From CAZMXS01 sp964570325 (GTDB lineage Bacteria > Verrucomicrobiota > Kiritimatiellia > CAIQIC01 > CAZMXS01): a stretch of DNA of 64,000 nucleotides. The stretch is taken from NCBI GenBank assembly GCA_964570325.1, contig CAZMXS010000011.1, positions 1 through 64,000 on the forward strand, given 5' to 3'. Below, one piece after another: positions 25,126 to 33,548 of the stretch (positions are counted from its first letter, which is position 1; each line of letters starts with the position of its first letter). Position numbers and translations under genes: made by a program. The notes below the pieces were generated by a model, which was given only the letters and a program-made list of their open reading frames with translations, searched no databases and had not been told where the DNA came from.

Positions 25126-25613
25126 AACGGGGTTTGAAGATTCGCAATGCCAGCTTTGCCGACGCGCGCGAGATCTTCGCGATGATCAAACGGCACCCGG
25201 ATGTCCTGGTCCCGCGCCCGATGAGCGATATCCTGGAGAACATTGACCGTTTCATCGTGTGCGAACACGCCGGCAAGGTGGTGGGCACCGTCTCGTGGGC
25301 AATCCTGCCGGAGATCGGATCGGCCAAGCATCCCTCGGTCGAGATCAAATCCGTGGCCGTGGACGCGGCCTACCGGAAGCAGGGGGTGGGCGCGGCGCTG
25401 GTGAAGAAGGCCATCGGCCGGGTGCGCAAATTGACGCCTGAACAGATCGTCGTGTTGACGTTTACTCCGGCCTTTTTCCACAAGCTGGGCTTCCACGAGG
25501 TGCCGAAGGAAAAGCTGATGTATAAACTGTATACCGGCTGCCTCAACTGTTCCAAATATGATTCGCCCTTCACCTGCCCCGAGGTGGCGATGAGCCTGGT
25601 CCCCGGCGGTTAG
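25122..25613 (+). CDS. GNAT N-acetyltransferase, short ArgA-like
   Basis: A 163-residue acetyltransferase. The acetyl-CoA loop is VDAAYRKQGVGAALVKKAI (R/Q-x-x-G-x-G/A). The C-terminal part (FFHKLGFHEVPKEKL, then YTGCLNCSKY and TCPEVAM) resembles the short, kinase-free N-acetylglutamate synthases, which often carry cysteines there. If so, it makes N-acetylglutamate, the first step of arginine synthesis. No other arg genes lie in the window, so this stays an inference; protein or small-molecule acetylation is also possible. ATGA overlap with the gene upstream. Confidence 0.72.
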   Translation: MKRGLKIRNASFADAREIFAMIKRHPDVLVPRPMSDILENIDRFIVCEHAGKVVGTVSWAILPEIGSAKHPSVEIKSVAVDAAYRKQGVGAALVKKAIGRVRKLTPEQIVVLTFTPAFFHKLGFHEVPKEKLMYKLYTGCLNCSKYDSPFTCPEVAMSLVPGG

Positions 25614-25710
25614 CGCCAGCGTGGACGCCGGGCGTTTGTCTGGGGCGGAGCAGACGAAAAAGATAATCGCGGCCAGCGCTTTGGCTCATTCGCGTGGTAT
25701 AGTACATAAC

Positions 25711-26739
25711 ATGATGCATTATCGCCGTTTGTCCTACGCCTCCGGTTGCCGTTGGCTGGGATGTTTGGCCGTGACGGGTTGGGGTTTCGCTGCCGTTCCG
25801 GCCTGGGCTTGGAGCGGGCGGTTGCACATGGACATCAGCCGCGCGGCGGCGCAGGTGGTGCCGGATGAAATGGCGGGCCGGCGGAGCTACGCCGGCTTGC
25901 TGGCCGGCCATGCAATTGATCCCGATTTGTGGAAGGCGGATGATCCGGCGGAGGGGCCGCGGCATTACATCGAACCCGAGCATTTGCGGCCGCTGAACCT
26001 GGCTGACCTCCCGCCGCGTCTGGATGATTATTACCGGCGGGTCGGTTATCGCCACCCGAATCTGACCGGTATCGCGCCCTGGGTTATCGCCGAAACACAG
26101 ACGCGGCTGACTGCGGCGATGCGCGCGGGGGACTGGTCGAATGCCACAGTGCTGGCGGCGGCGTTGGGACATTACGTGGGCGATATCCACGAACCACTGC
26201 ATTGCACGGCGGATTTCGATGGCCAGCTCAGCGGGCATTCCGGCATCCATATTCGCTGGGAGATGAATGCCGTGCCGGCGTATTGGAAGCGCGGCTGGCT
26301 GCGGCCCGAACCCGGCCGCTATCTGGATGATCCCTGGGGGACGGCGCTGGGCTGGATGACCCGCGCGCATGAGCGGGTTGGAGAAATATTCATGGCCGAC
26401 GATGCGGCGCGCGAAGCGACGAGCAACGACGTGGATTCCACGCAGTACCTTGCGCGGGTGTGGGCGGAATCCAAATCATTGACCATTGAGCAGATGAACG
26501 CGGCGGCAACCGCCTTGGCGAGTCTGTGGTACACCGCCTGGGTGGACGCCGGCCGGCCCGCGATTCCGCCGCCGCCGGCTGATTTCGAGCGAGCTTCGAT
26601 TCACCGGCGCGGGCGGACGACGCGGTGGACGCCGCATTTGGGTGTCATTCTGGGATGTCTCGCGGTGGGTTTTGCGCTGATTGTCCTGCTGGGCGGCCGC
26701 GCCCGCCGTCGCCACCTGCGCGCCCGGGCCGGTGTTTAA
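25711..26739 (+). CDS. S1/P1 nuclease-like exported protein
   Basis: A 342-residue protein with a signal peptide ending near AAVPAWA. The mature start W-S (AWAWSGRLHMDIS) places a tryptophan and a histidine as in S1/P1 nucleases and zinc phospholipase C. HYIEPEHL and the trinuclear-zinc signature LGHYVGDIHEPLHC, followed by HSGIHIRWE, supply further His and Asp ligands. A membrane helix near residues 310-330 (GVILGCLAVGFALIVLLGG) tethers the C-terminus, which is unusual for the family. It may cleave single-stranded nucleic acid or phosphodiesters in the periplasm. ATG at 25711 or 25714. Confidence 0.72.
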   Translation: MMHYRRLSYASGCRWLGCLAVTGWGFAAVPAWAWSGRLHMDISRAAAQVVPDEMAGRRSYAGLLAGHAIDPDLWKADDPAEGPRHYIEPEHLRPLNLADLPPRLDDYYRRVGYRHPNLTGIAPWVIAETQTRLTAAMRAGDWSNATVLAAALGHYVGDIHEPLHCTADFDGQLSGHSGIHIRWEMNAVPAYWKRGWLRPEPGRYLDDPWGTALGWMTRAHERVGEIFMADDAAREATSNDVDSTQYLARVWAESKSLTIEQMNAAATALASLWYTAWVDAGRPAIPPPPADFERASIHRRGRTTRWTPHLGVILGCLAVGFALIVLLGGRARRRHLRARAGV

Positions 26740-26839
26740 GACGCGGATGGAAGGCCGGCCACGGGCTTGCGCACGCGGCGGCATGCATTGTGGTGCGTGG
26801 GCCGGGCGCCCCGCGCTACGGGGAACCGGCGGGATTGGA

Positions 26840-29800
26840 TTAGTCGTCTTTGACGGCGAAGTGCCGACGGCAGAAAGCCGAGAAGGAATCCGCCAGGCTG
26901 TACATCACCGGCACGACCACGAGGGTCAGGATGGTCGCCAGCGACAGGCCAAAGATCACGGCGACCGCCATCGGCGCCCACCATTGGCTGGATTCGGCGC
27001 CGGCGACGAACTTCCACGGCCAGGTGTGAATATCCAGGCTCCAACCGATGGCCATCGGAATCAGGCCCAGCACGGTGGTACTCGCCGTCAGCAGAACCGG
27101 CCGCAAGCGGAGGCGGCCGGCGGTGACCGCGGCCTCGGTCGCCGTTAATCCCTCGGCATGCCGTTTCAGCGTGCAGTCCAGCAGAACAATTGCGTTGTTG
27201 ACGACCACGCCGGCCAGGCTGATCACGCCCAGCCCGGTCATAATCACGCCGAAACGCATGCGGCAGATGACCAGCCCCCACATTACGCCGATCGTGGATA
27301 GAATGACCGACACCAGGATGATCGCGGGATAAACCACCGAGTTGAACTGGATGACCAGGATGACCACAATACCGGCGATGGCGAGCCAAAAGGCCTTCAT
27401 CAGGAATGCGCTGGATTCATTGAGATCCTGATTTTCGCCCGTATAGCGCACCGTGTAGCCGCGCGGCAGGGCCACTTCCGCCACGCGTTGCTGGATGTCG
27501 CGCAGGACGGCGTCAATGCTGCGTTCCTCGATGTCGCCGGTGATGGTGACGACACGCTTCTGATCCTTGCGCTTGATGTTGCCGCGTCCGCCGGTATAAA
27601 CGATCTGCCCCAGCGAGGTCAGCGGCACCGTCTGTCCGGAGGACAGCGGGATGAAGATTTCCTCCAGCAGGCCGGCGCCTTGCCGGAAATGCAGGGGCAG
27701 GCGGACAGTAATATCATACTCATCCTCGCCGGCGCGGAACTTGCTGCTTTCAATGCCATAGATAGCCGACCGCAGGAAGTTGCCGACCGCGCCGGTGTCC
27801 AGCCCCAACAGGGCGGCGCGCTGGCGGTCCACGCGGAACTGAATTTCCGGCAGGGCGTCCTCCAGGTTGTCCTGGAGATCCACCAGTCCAGGCACGTTCT
27901 CGATGGCGCGCTTGATTTCCGCGGACAGGCGCGCGAGTTCTTCAAACGATTCGCCGGCGATTTCGATGCTGATGGGCGCGCCAGTGGGGGGGCCGTGCTT
28001 TTCACGGTCCACCTTGGTTTCCGCGCCCGGAATGAGGCCGATGTCGTCGCGCAGCGTCTCGACCAGCGCGAGCGTGTTTGTGTGGCGCTCGTCTGCCGGC
28101 CGGAACTCGACTGTCAGCACGCCGATGTGCGTTCCCGATTCGCCCATGCCGGCGCCGGCGGTCGCGCCGACATTGCTGAGATAGAACTTGATGTCCGCAT
28201 ACTTGGCCAGCTTCCGCTCGATACCGCGGATGGCGGCGTCTGTCTTGAGAATGTCGGCGCCCTGCGGGAAGCGCACCTCGATGGTGGCGCGGCGCGGCTC
28301 GGTGTCGGGGAAAAGTTCGATTCCCCGGCCGAAACGCCCGTACACCAGGAAACTCAGGATCAGGACCATGAACCCGGTGAGCATGATCAGGCCGCGGTTC
28401 TTCAGCGCGCCGCGCAGAAACTGCTCGTAGCCGGCGACGAACCAGTGGTCGCTGACGATCTCGCCGCTGGCGTCGTGCCGCACCTTGCGCTTCTGCCCGT
28501 GGATGAAGATCGAGCAGATGGCCGGGTTGATCACGACGCCGACAAACAGGGAGGCAGTCAGCGTGATGATCAGCGTGCGCGGCAGAAAGTTCATGAACTG
28601 GCCCATGATGTCCGGCCAGAACAGCAGCGGAGCGAAAGCCGCCAGCGTGGTCAGCGTGGAGGTGATCACCGGCCAGGCTACCTCGGAGGCGCCGCGCTTC
28701 GCGGCTTCAAACTTGGACAGCCCCAGCGTGCGGTTGCGATAAATGTTTTCCACGATGACGACGGCGTTGTCCACCAGCATGCCGACCGCCAGCACCAGGC
28801 TGAACAACACGATCATATTCAGTGTCAGGCCATACAGGTTCAGGACGGTGAAAGACAACAGCATGGAAAGGGGGATGGCCATGCCGACGAAGAGCGCGTT
28901 GCGCCAGCCCATGAAAAGCAGGATGACCACCACCACCAGCACGAAGCCGGAGAATATGTTGTTCTCCAGCTCTTTGATCATGTCGGCGATAAACTCGGAT
29001 TGGTCCATGATGATGGTCAGCTTGATGCCCGGCGGCAACTGGAACCGATCGAGCAATTGCTTGATATCCCGGATCATGGCGACCGTGTTGACACCGGAGC
29101 GCTTTTTGACCTGGATGGAAAGGCATGGCTCGCCGTTCAGCCGTGAGATGGAGGACAAATCCTTGTATGTGTCCGTTACCGTGGCGACATCAGTCAGGTA
29201 CACCGGTCGGCCATTGCGAACGGCGACGACCAGGTCCCGGAGTTCGTTCACCAGGGTGAACTCGCCCGGCACGCGCACTTGGAACTTGCCGCCTGTCATT
29301 TCCAGGTTGCCGGCGGAGACGGTGGAATTCTCGCGCCCGATCAGGCTGATCACGGCGGCAATCGGGATTTGCTGGGCGATCAGGCGGGGCAGGTCCACCT
29401 CGACGCGGATTTCGCGCTCGCGCGCGCCATAGACCGCCGCCTGCTTCACGCCCGGTCGGGCTTCGATCTGGTCCTGCAAGTCGTCCGCCAGGTTCTTCAA
29501 CCGGGTCAGGTCCGGATCGCCCGAAAGCGCGAAGATCAGGACCGGCGAGTCCGTGCTGAAATTGAAAGCCTCGACGGTTGGCTCATCAAGATCCTGCGGC
29601 AGGTCCGGCGCCGCCAGGTCAATCTTGTCCTTGACCTTCTGTTTGGCGGCATCCATGTCCTCCTGGGGCGTAAACTCGATCATGATCATCGTCACGCCCT
29701 CGGCGGATGTGGAATTCATCTCCTTGACGTTGTCCAAATCGTTTAGCTTTTTCTCCATCGGGATGGTGACCAGATTTTCCATTTCCTCCGGCGAGGTACC

Positions 29801-29956
29801 TTCATAGACGGCCGTCACGAAGACATAGGGGATCGTGATGTCCGGCGCGCCTTCGCGCGGCAGATCCACGTAGCTGATGATCCCGATGACGACGGCGGCC
29901 AGGGAAAAGACGATTACCGCGGTCCGGAACTTGATGGCGTAATTGGTTAGCAGCAT
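26840..29956 (-). CDS. RND-family efflux transporter (inner-membrane pump)
   Basis: A 1038-residue RND pump with the family plan: helix 1 at about 10-30, a large periplasmic loop, helices 2-7 at about 335-530, a second loop, and helices 8-12 to the end. The helix-4 motif VGMLVDNAVVIVENIYRNR carries one Asp where AcrB-type pumps have two; many broader HAE-type pumps share this D-N form. It pumps drugs or other small amphiphiles using the proton gradient. It is the third gene of a MarR-OMF-MFP-RND operon, 15 bases after the MFP gene, so expression is expected to follow the MarR gene. Confidence 0.93.
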   Translation of the reverse strand: MLLTNYAIKFRTAVIVFSLAAVVIGIISYVDLPREGAPDITIPYVFVTAVYEGTSPEEMENLVTIPMEKKLNDLDNVKEMNSTSAEGVTMIMIEFTPQEDMDAAKQKVKDKIDLAAPDLPQDLDEPTVEAFNFSTDSPVLIFALSGDPDLTRLKNLADDLQDQIEARPGVKQAAVYGAREREIRVEVDLPRLIAQQIPIAAVISLIGRENSTVSAGNLEMTGGKFQVRVPGEFTLVNELRDLVVAVRNGRPVYLTDVATVTDTYKDLSSISRLNGEPCLSIQVKKRSGVNTVAMIRDIKQLLDRFQLPPGIKLTIIMDQSEFIADMIKELENNIFSGFVLVVVVILLFMGWRNALFVGMAIPLSMLLSFTVLNLYGLTLNMIVLFSLVLAVGMLVDNAVVIVENIYRNRTLGLSKFEAAKRGASEVAWPVITSTLTTLAAFAPLLFWPDIMGQFMNFLPRTLIITLTASLFVGVVINPAICSIFIHGQKRKVRHDASGEIVSDHWFVAGYEQFLRGALKNRGLIMLTGFMVLILSFLVYGRFGRGIELFPDTEPRRATIEVRFPQGADILKTDAAIRGIERKLAKYADIKFYLSNVGATAGAGMGESGTHIGVLTVEFRPADERHTNTLALVETLRDDIGLIPGAETKVDREKHGPPTGAPISIEIAGESFEELARLSAEIKRAIENVPGLVDLQDNLEDALPEIQFRVDRQRAALLGLDTGAVGNFLRSAIYGIESSKFRAGEDEYDITVRLPLHFRQGAGLLEEIFIPLSSGQTVPLTSLGQIVYTGGRGNIKRKDQKRVVTITGDIEERSIDAVLRDIQQRVAEVALPRGYTVRYTGENQDLNESSAFLMKAFWLAIAGIVVILVIQFNSVVYPAIILVSVILSTIGVMWGLVICRMRFGVIMTGLGVISLAGVVVNNAIVLLDCTLKRHAEGLTATEAAVTAGRLRLRPVLLTASTTVLGLIPMAIGWSLDIHTWPWKFVAGAESSQWWAPMAVAVIFGLSLATILTLVVVPVMYSLADSFSAFCRRHFAVKDD

Positions 29957-29971
29957 GGCGCGTTCACCCGG

Positions 29972-31045
29972 TCAAGGGGCCGGTGTCTCCGGTGCGCGGC
30001 TGACCGCTACGGGGCTGCCGTCCATGACGGATCGAGCGCCCTCGACAATCACCTCTTCGCCGGCGTTCACGCCCGTCGCGAGCACGGCTTCATTGCCCAA
30101 CAAGGCTTCGATTTGAACCAGTCGGCGCTCCGCTTTGCCGTCGCGGTGGATGAAGACCACGTATTCTCCTTTTTGGGGAACGACAGCGGTCAGCGGCACG
30201 GCAATCGCGTCCGGCCAGACGCGGCGCTCGAGACGCACCCGCGCGATCATGCCGGGCTTGAGCCGGTGGTCTGGATTGGGGATCGTGATTTCCACGGGAA
30301 AGGCATTGTTGTCCCGCCCGGCGGCCGGGGCGACGAAGCTCACCCGGCCGGTGAAGAGGACACCGGGCAGCGCGTCGGCCGTCAACTCGGCCGGCTGGCC
30401 ATTGGTTACGGCGCGGATGTCGCGCTCCGGAATGTCCACGCGGACTTTCACGGGGTCAATTCGCACAACCCGGAACAGCGGCATCCCTTCCGTGGCATAC
30501 GCGCCGCGCTCGACGAAGCGGTCGGCGACCTGTCCGGCAATTGGGCTTTGGACGCGGCATCGGTCAAGCTGCACCTGGGCCTCGTTCCGGGCGATGCGGG
30601 CCAGTTCCTGGCGGGTCCGGATGTCTTCGTAATCGTTGACTGACACGGCCCCGGCTTTCTTCAATTCCTCCCAGCGGTCGAGATCTTTCTGGGCCTCGCG
30701 CAGATCAATTTCCGATTTGTCGTACAACGCCACCCAGGTGCGATCGTCAAGGCGCAGCAACAACTGGCCCGCCGCGACGGCGTCGCCCTTTTCCACCGCG
30801 ATTTCCATGATGGCGCCCGGTTTCTCCGCGCCCAGCGTCACATCCACATCCGCCTCCACGCGGCCCGGGAGATTGGCGATGTCCGGCAGGGGGCGGGGCA
30901 TGATCGCGCGGACGGCGACCGGCACCGGTCGGGCCTCGGGCCGGACCGTTTTTTCTTTCGGTTTGCGGATGATCACGAGCAGAATGATCGCAATCACCAC
31001 CACGGCCAGGATGACGATGACCACGAGGCGGGACGGCTTTTTCAT
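29972..31045 (-). CDS. Efflux membrane-fusion protein (HlyD/AcrA family)
   Basis: A 357-residue periplasmic adaptor. It opens with an uncleaved or weakly cleaved hydrophobic anchor (LVVIVILAVVVIAIILLVII). The lipoyl/barrel-sandwich halves are seen at about residues 65-105 (GAIMEIAVEKGDAVAAGQLL) and 160-180 (VQSPIAGQVADRFVERG), with a short helical hairpin between them. It bridges the RND pump and the TolC-like channel. ATG at 31045 gives ATGA overlap with the OMF gene. Confidence 0.92.
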   Translation of the reverse strand: MKKPSRLVVIVILAVVVIAIILLVIIRKPKEKTVRPEARPVPVAVRAIMPRPLPDIANLPGRVEADVDVTLGAEKPGAIMEIAVEKGDAVAAGQLLLRLDDRTWVALYDKSEIDLREAQKDLDRWEELKKAGAVSVNDYEDIRTRQELARIARNEAQVQLDRCRVQSPIAGQVADRFVERGAYATEGMPLFRVVRIDPVKVRVDIPERDIRAVTNGQPAELTADALPGVLFTGRVSFVAPAAGRDNNAFPVEITIPNPDHRLKPGMIARVRLERRVWPDAIAVPLTAVVPQKGEYVVFIHRDGKAERRLVQIEALLGNEAVLATGVNAGEEVIVEGARSVMDGSPVAVSRAPETPAP

Positions 31046-32412
31046 GGGGTTGAATCCTCGACGGCTTCCAGGGTGTCGGCGCCGCAGGCGTAGTGCAACT
31101 GGGCGACGGCGTTCATGTGGTTGCGCAAGGCCACCAGCCATGTCAGGCGGGCGGTGCTCAGCGCCAGGTTGGAATCGGTGAATTCGAGGTAAGTGGCCAG
31201 CCCGGCGTCGTAGCGGGTGCGGGCGATGGCCAGGCTCTTCTCCGCCAGCGCGATATTCTCGCGGTTGGCGTTGACCGTTTCCTCCGCATGCCGCATTTCG
31301 AGGTAGGCTTGCTGCACCTCCAGCGCCACGCCGCGTTCGAGTTCGGTCAGGTTCGCGCGCGCCTTTTCCAGCTCCAGCCGCTTCTCGAAAATACGGGCCT
31401 CCCGCAGTCCGCCGTCGAAAACCGCCCAGTCGAGGACCAGGCCGGCGTTCCACCCCCAGCGCCAATCGTCATTGCCCGCCGCGCCATACGGCGACGGGCG
31501 CTGGCCCTCGTACGCGGCGCGGGCGCGCAACTGTGGCGCGTAGCGTCCCTGCTCGGCGCGAATATCGGCTTCCCAGAGGCCGATCAGCTTTTGCTGCTGC
31601 CGGACCTCGGGCCGTTGCCGGCGCGCGCTCGCCTGCAGCTCCGCCAGCGGCGCGTCCCACGGGACAAAGGCCAGTTCGCCCCGCAGATCGTATTCGGTCT
31701 CGTCCAGATGGATCAGATTGCGGAACGCGGCTTTGGCGATTTCCAGATCCTTGCGCGCGGCGATCAGCCGGGGTAGCTCGTTGGCCAGCCGGACGCGCGC
31801 GCTAAGCAAGTCGAACTCCGAAGCCGTGTCATGCTGGAAGTGCGCCTCGGTTTGTCGGACGAAGCCCTCGAGTTGCCGCGTGGACTCTTCCTGCACGGTC
31901 ACGTTGGCCCGCGCCAGCAGGATGTTGTTGAAAGCGGTGGTGATGTCGCGGATGAGCTGCCGGCGCGTCTGTTCGACGCCGATGCGCGCGCGGTCGCGGT
32001 AAAGGCCGGCGGCTTTCAGCGCCGCGGCGACGGATCCGCCGGAGAACAGCAACTGGCTGGCCTCCGCCGCGACGGTGTAATTATCGAGCTGGCCGGTCTC
32101 GATTTCCTCGTCCTCGACCGCATAGCTGGAAACCTTGTCCAGCCGCGTATAGTTGGCTTTGCCGCTCAGTTGCGGAATGATCTGCGCCCGAACCTGCCGG
32201 ATCTTGGCGCCGGCGATGGATTCGTCGCGGAACGCGTTGCCCAGCGTCACGGCCCGCTCCAGTCCGATGGCCAGGCAATCCTCAAGGGTGAACACCGCCG
32301 GAGTATTGGTCGCCGGCTCCGCGCCAGCCAGTGTGACCCCGATGGCCATCAGGAGCGTCGCGCTGCGCCACACGGCCGCCGTGCGGATTGAGTTGGACGC
32401 GGGGCGTTTCAT
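31042..32412 (-). CDS. TolC-like outer-membrane efflux protein
   Basis: A 456-residue OMF. A signal peptide (SATLLMAIGVTLAGA) precedes two internally repeated helical halves, each with the LEDCLAIGL / LDLRGEL-type pattern of outer-membrane efflux proteins; the barrel and alpha-tunnel region runs from about residue 35 to the end. The ATG at 32412 overlaps the MarR stop by ATGA, which fixes the start. It completes a tripartite pump with the MFP and RND genes. Confidence 0.92.
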   Translation of the reverse strand: MKRPASNSIRTAAVWRSATLLMAIGVTLAGAEPATNTPAVFTLEDCLAIGLERAVTLGNAFRDESIAGAKIRQVRAQIIPQLSGKANYTRLDKVSSYAVEDEEIETGQLDNYTVAAEASQLLFSGGSVAAALKAAGLYRDRARIGVEQTRRQLIRDITTAFNNILLARANVTVQEESTRQLEGFVRQTEAHFQHDTASEFDLLSARVRLANELPRLIAARKDLEIAKAAFRNLIHLDETEYDLRGELAFVPWDAPLAELQASARRQRPEVRQQQKLIGLWEADIRAEQGRYAPQLRARAAYEGQRPSPYGAAGNDDWRWGWNAGLVLDWAVFDGGLREARIFEKRLELEKARANLTELERGVALEVQQAYLEMRHAEETVNANRENIALAEKSLAIARTRYDAGLATYLEFTDSNLALSTARLTWLVALRNHMNAVAQLHYACGADTLEAVEDSTP

Positions 32413-32870
32413 GCGTCGGCCTGCAGTTCCGCCAGCATCTGCTCGTGCACCCGCACAAAGACCGCCCGATCGGCGGGCGAGACGCGGCGGCAAAGCCGCG
32501 CGAGGGTACGGCGTTTTTCATTGGCCAGGTGCCGCAGCGTCCGCCGGCCCTTGGGGGTGATGACGGCCAGCACCGCGCGGCGGTCGCGCGGTGAGCGTTG
32601 CCGTCGGAGCAGGCCGAGGCGGGTCAGCCGGTCCACCAGGCTGGTGGCGGTGGAGGGGCTGATCTGCGCGGCCAGGGCGAGCGCGCGCATCGTGCAGCCA
32701 TCGCGCTCCGCGATCTCGGCCAGGGCCCAGAGTTGGGGCAGGGTGATCAGGCCGCGCGCCAGGTAGTTGCGTTCCCGACGGATGAGCGCGCGCATGAAAC
32801 GCGGCATCAGCGCCGTCATGCGATCAGCAAATTCCGTTAGTCCGAGGCCGCTGGAAATCGGGGCGCGCAT
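32409..32870 (-). CDS. MarR-family transcriptional regulator
   Basis: A 153-residue winged-helix repressor. Helix-turn-helix RALALAAQISPSTATSLVDR and the wing RQRSPRDRRAVLAVITPKGR are typical of MarR. The ATG at 32870 is chosen because the promoter predicted upstream would start transcription only about 11 bases before it, which rules out the upstream ATG at 32900. No Shine-Dalgarno is visible, so translation is near-leaderless. It is the first gene of the efflux operon and probably represses it until a ligand binds. Confidence 0.92.
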   Translation of the reverse strand: MRAPISSGLGLTEFADRMTALMPRFMRALIRRERNYLARGLITLPQLWALAEIAERDGCTMRALALAAQISPSTATSLVDRLTRLGLLRRQRSPRDRRAVLAVITPKGRRTLRHLANEKRRTLARLCRRVSPADRAVFVRVHEQMLAELQADA

Positions 32871-32875
32871 AAAAT

Positions 32876-32906
32876 TACGAGCATCGAAATGTACGAGCAT
32901 CGAAAT
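32876..32906 (-). promoter_or_regulatory. Tandem 15-bp operator candidate for the MarR protein
   Basis: Two identical 15-base units, ATTTCGATGCTCGTA read on the minus strand, are separated by one base (32876-32890 and 32892-32906). They cover the -10 element and the predicted start of the efflux operon. Each unit has a short dyad (CGA-n3-TCG) at its centre. The position fits autorepression. Confidence 0.6.
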
Positions 32907-32916
32907 AATTTGTAAA
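32888..32916 (-). promoter_or_regulatory. Promoter of the MarR-efflux operon
   Basis: On the minus strand TTTACA (five of six to TTGACA) is followed after 17 bases by TACATT (four of six to TATAAT). The tandem repeat overlaps the spacer, the -10 element and the start. Confidence 0.6.
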
Positions 32917-33070
32917 GGGCGGATTTGCGGAAAATGCGCCGGCGGCATCCGGCGGCGGTTGAGGGCGAGTGGGGCGGTCAGCCGTTGACCGGCCCGCCGG
33001 CGACGCGCGGGCCGGGATGCGCGGGATTCCAGATAAACGGCATCCCGCAACGACCCCGCGCGGGATCGCT

Positions 33071-33544
33071 TCAGCGGATCGGCACGGCGCCGATCTCGGC
33101 TTCAGCGCGATAAGCGCGTCCCTGGTCATCCACGCCGGCAAACGTCCATTTGGTGCGCGGCGCGACCGGTTCGGCATAGCCGTGCCAGTTGGGGTCGCAA
33201 GCGACTGCCTGGCGCGGCTGAAGCCAGCCGTTGGTCAGCGGGCCGCCGAGGGCAAACCATTCATCGAAATCCTGGCTGGTCAGCTTGCGATTCATGATGT
33301 TCTTCGGAACCCATTTCCCATTCAACCAGAAGTAGCCCTCAAAGGTCGTGATTTGGATTGGACGCGCCGTGGCGTTGCTGACCGTGGTCCGATAATACCA
33401 CATATAAGGGAACGGATTGGTGCTGATTCCCGGCACGGCATGGACATCGCTCGGATTCGGCGTGTGGGTGACGACGAGCCCGGGATGCAGGGCGCAGCTC
33501 AAGCCGACCAGCCCGAGCGCGGCGGTGAGGATCCGAGATTTCAT
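33071..33544 (-). CDS. Exported protein of unknown function
   Basis: A 157-residue protein with a signal peptide (SRILTAALGLVGLSCALHPG); a Cys after LVGLS gives a weak lipoprotein option. The mature part is rich in aromatic residues and beta-prone (FPYMWYYRTTVSNAT; ITTFEGYFWLNGKW), suggesting a small beta-sandwich. I do not recognise the family. It follows metY by 4 bases on the same strand, so it is probably on the same transcript, though no functional link to sulfur metabolism is obvious. Confidence 0.6.
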   Translation of the reverse strand: MKSRILTAALGLVGLSCALHPGLVVTHTPNPSDVHAVPGISTNPFPYMWYYRTTVSNATARPIQITTFEGYFWLNGKWVPKNIMNRKLTSQDFDEWFALGGPLTNGWLQPRQAVACDPNWHGYAEPVAPRTKWTFAGVDDQGRAYRAEAEIGAVPIR

Positions 33545-33548
33545 CGCC

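Noticed and set aside
27488..29146. 552-codon plus-strand frame within the RND gene
   Set aside because: Antisense to a clear pump gene, with low-complexity His/Gln/Asp-rich translation.
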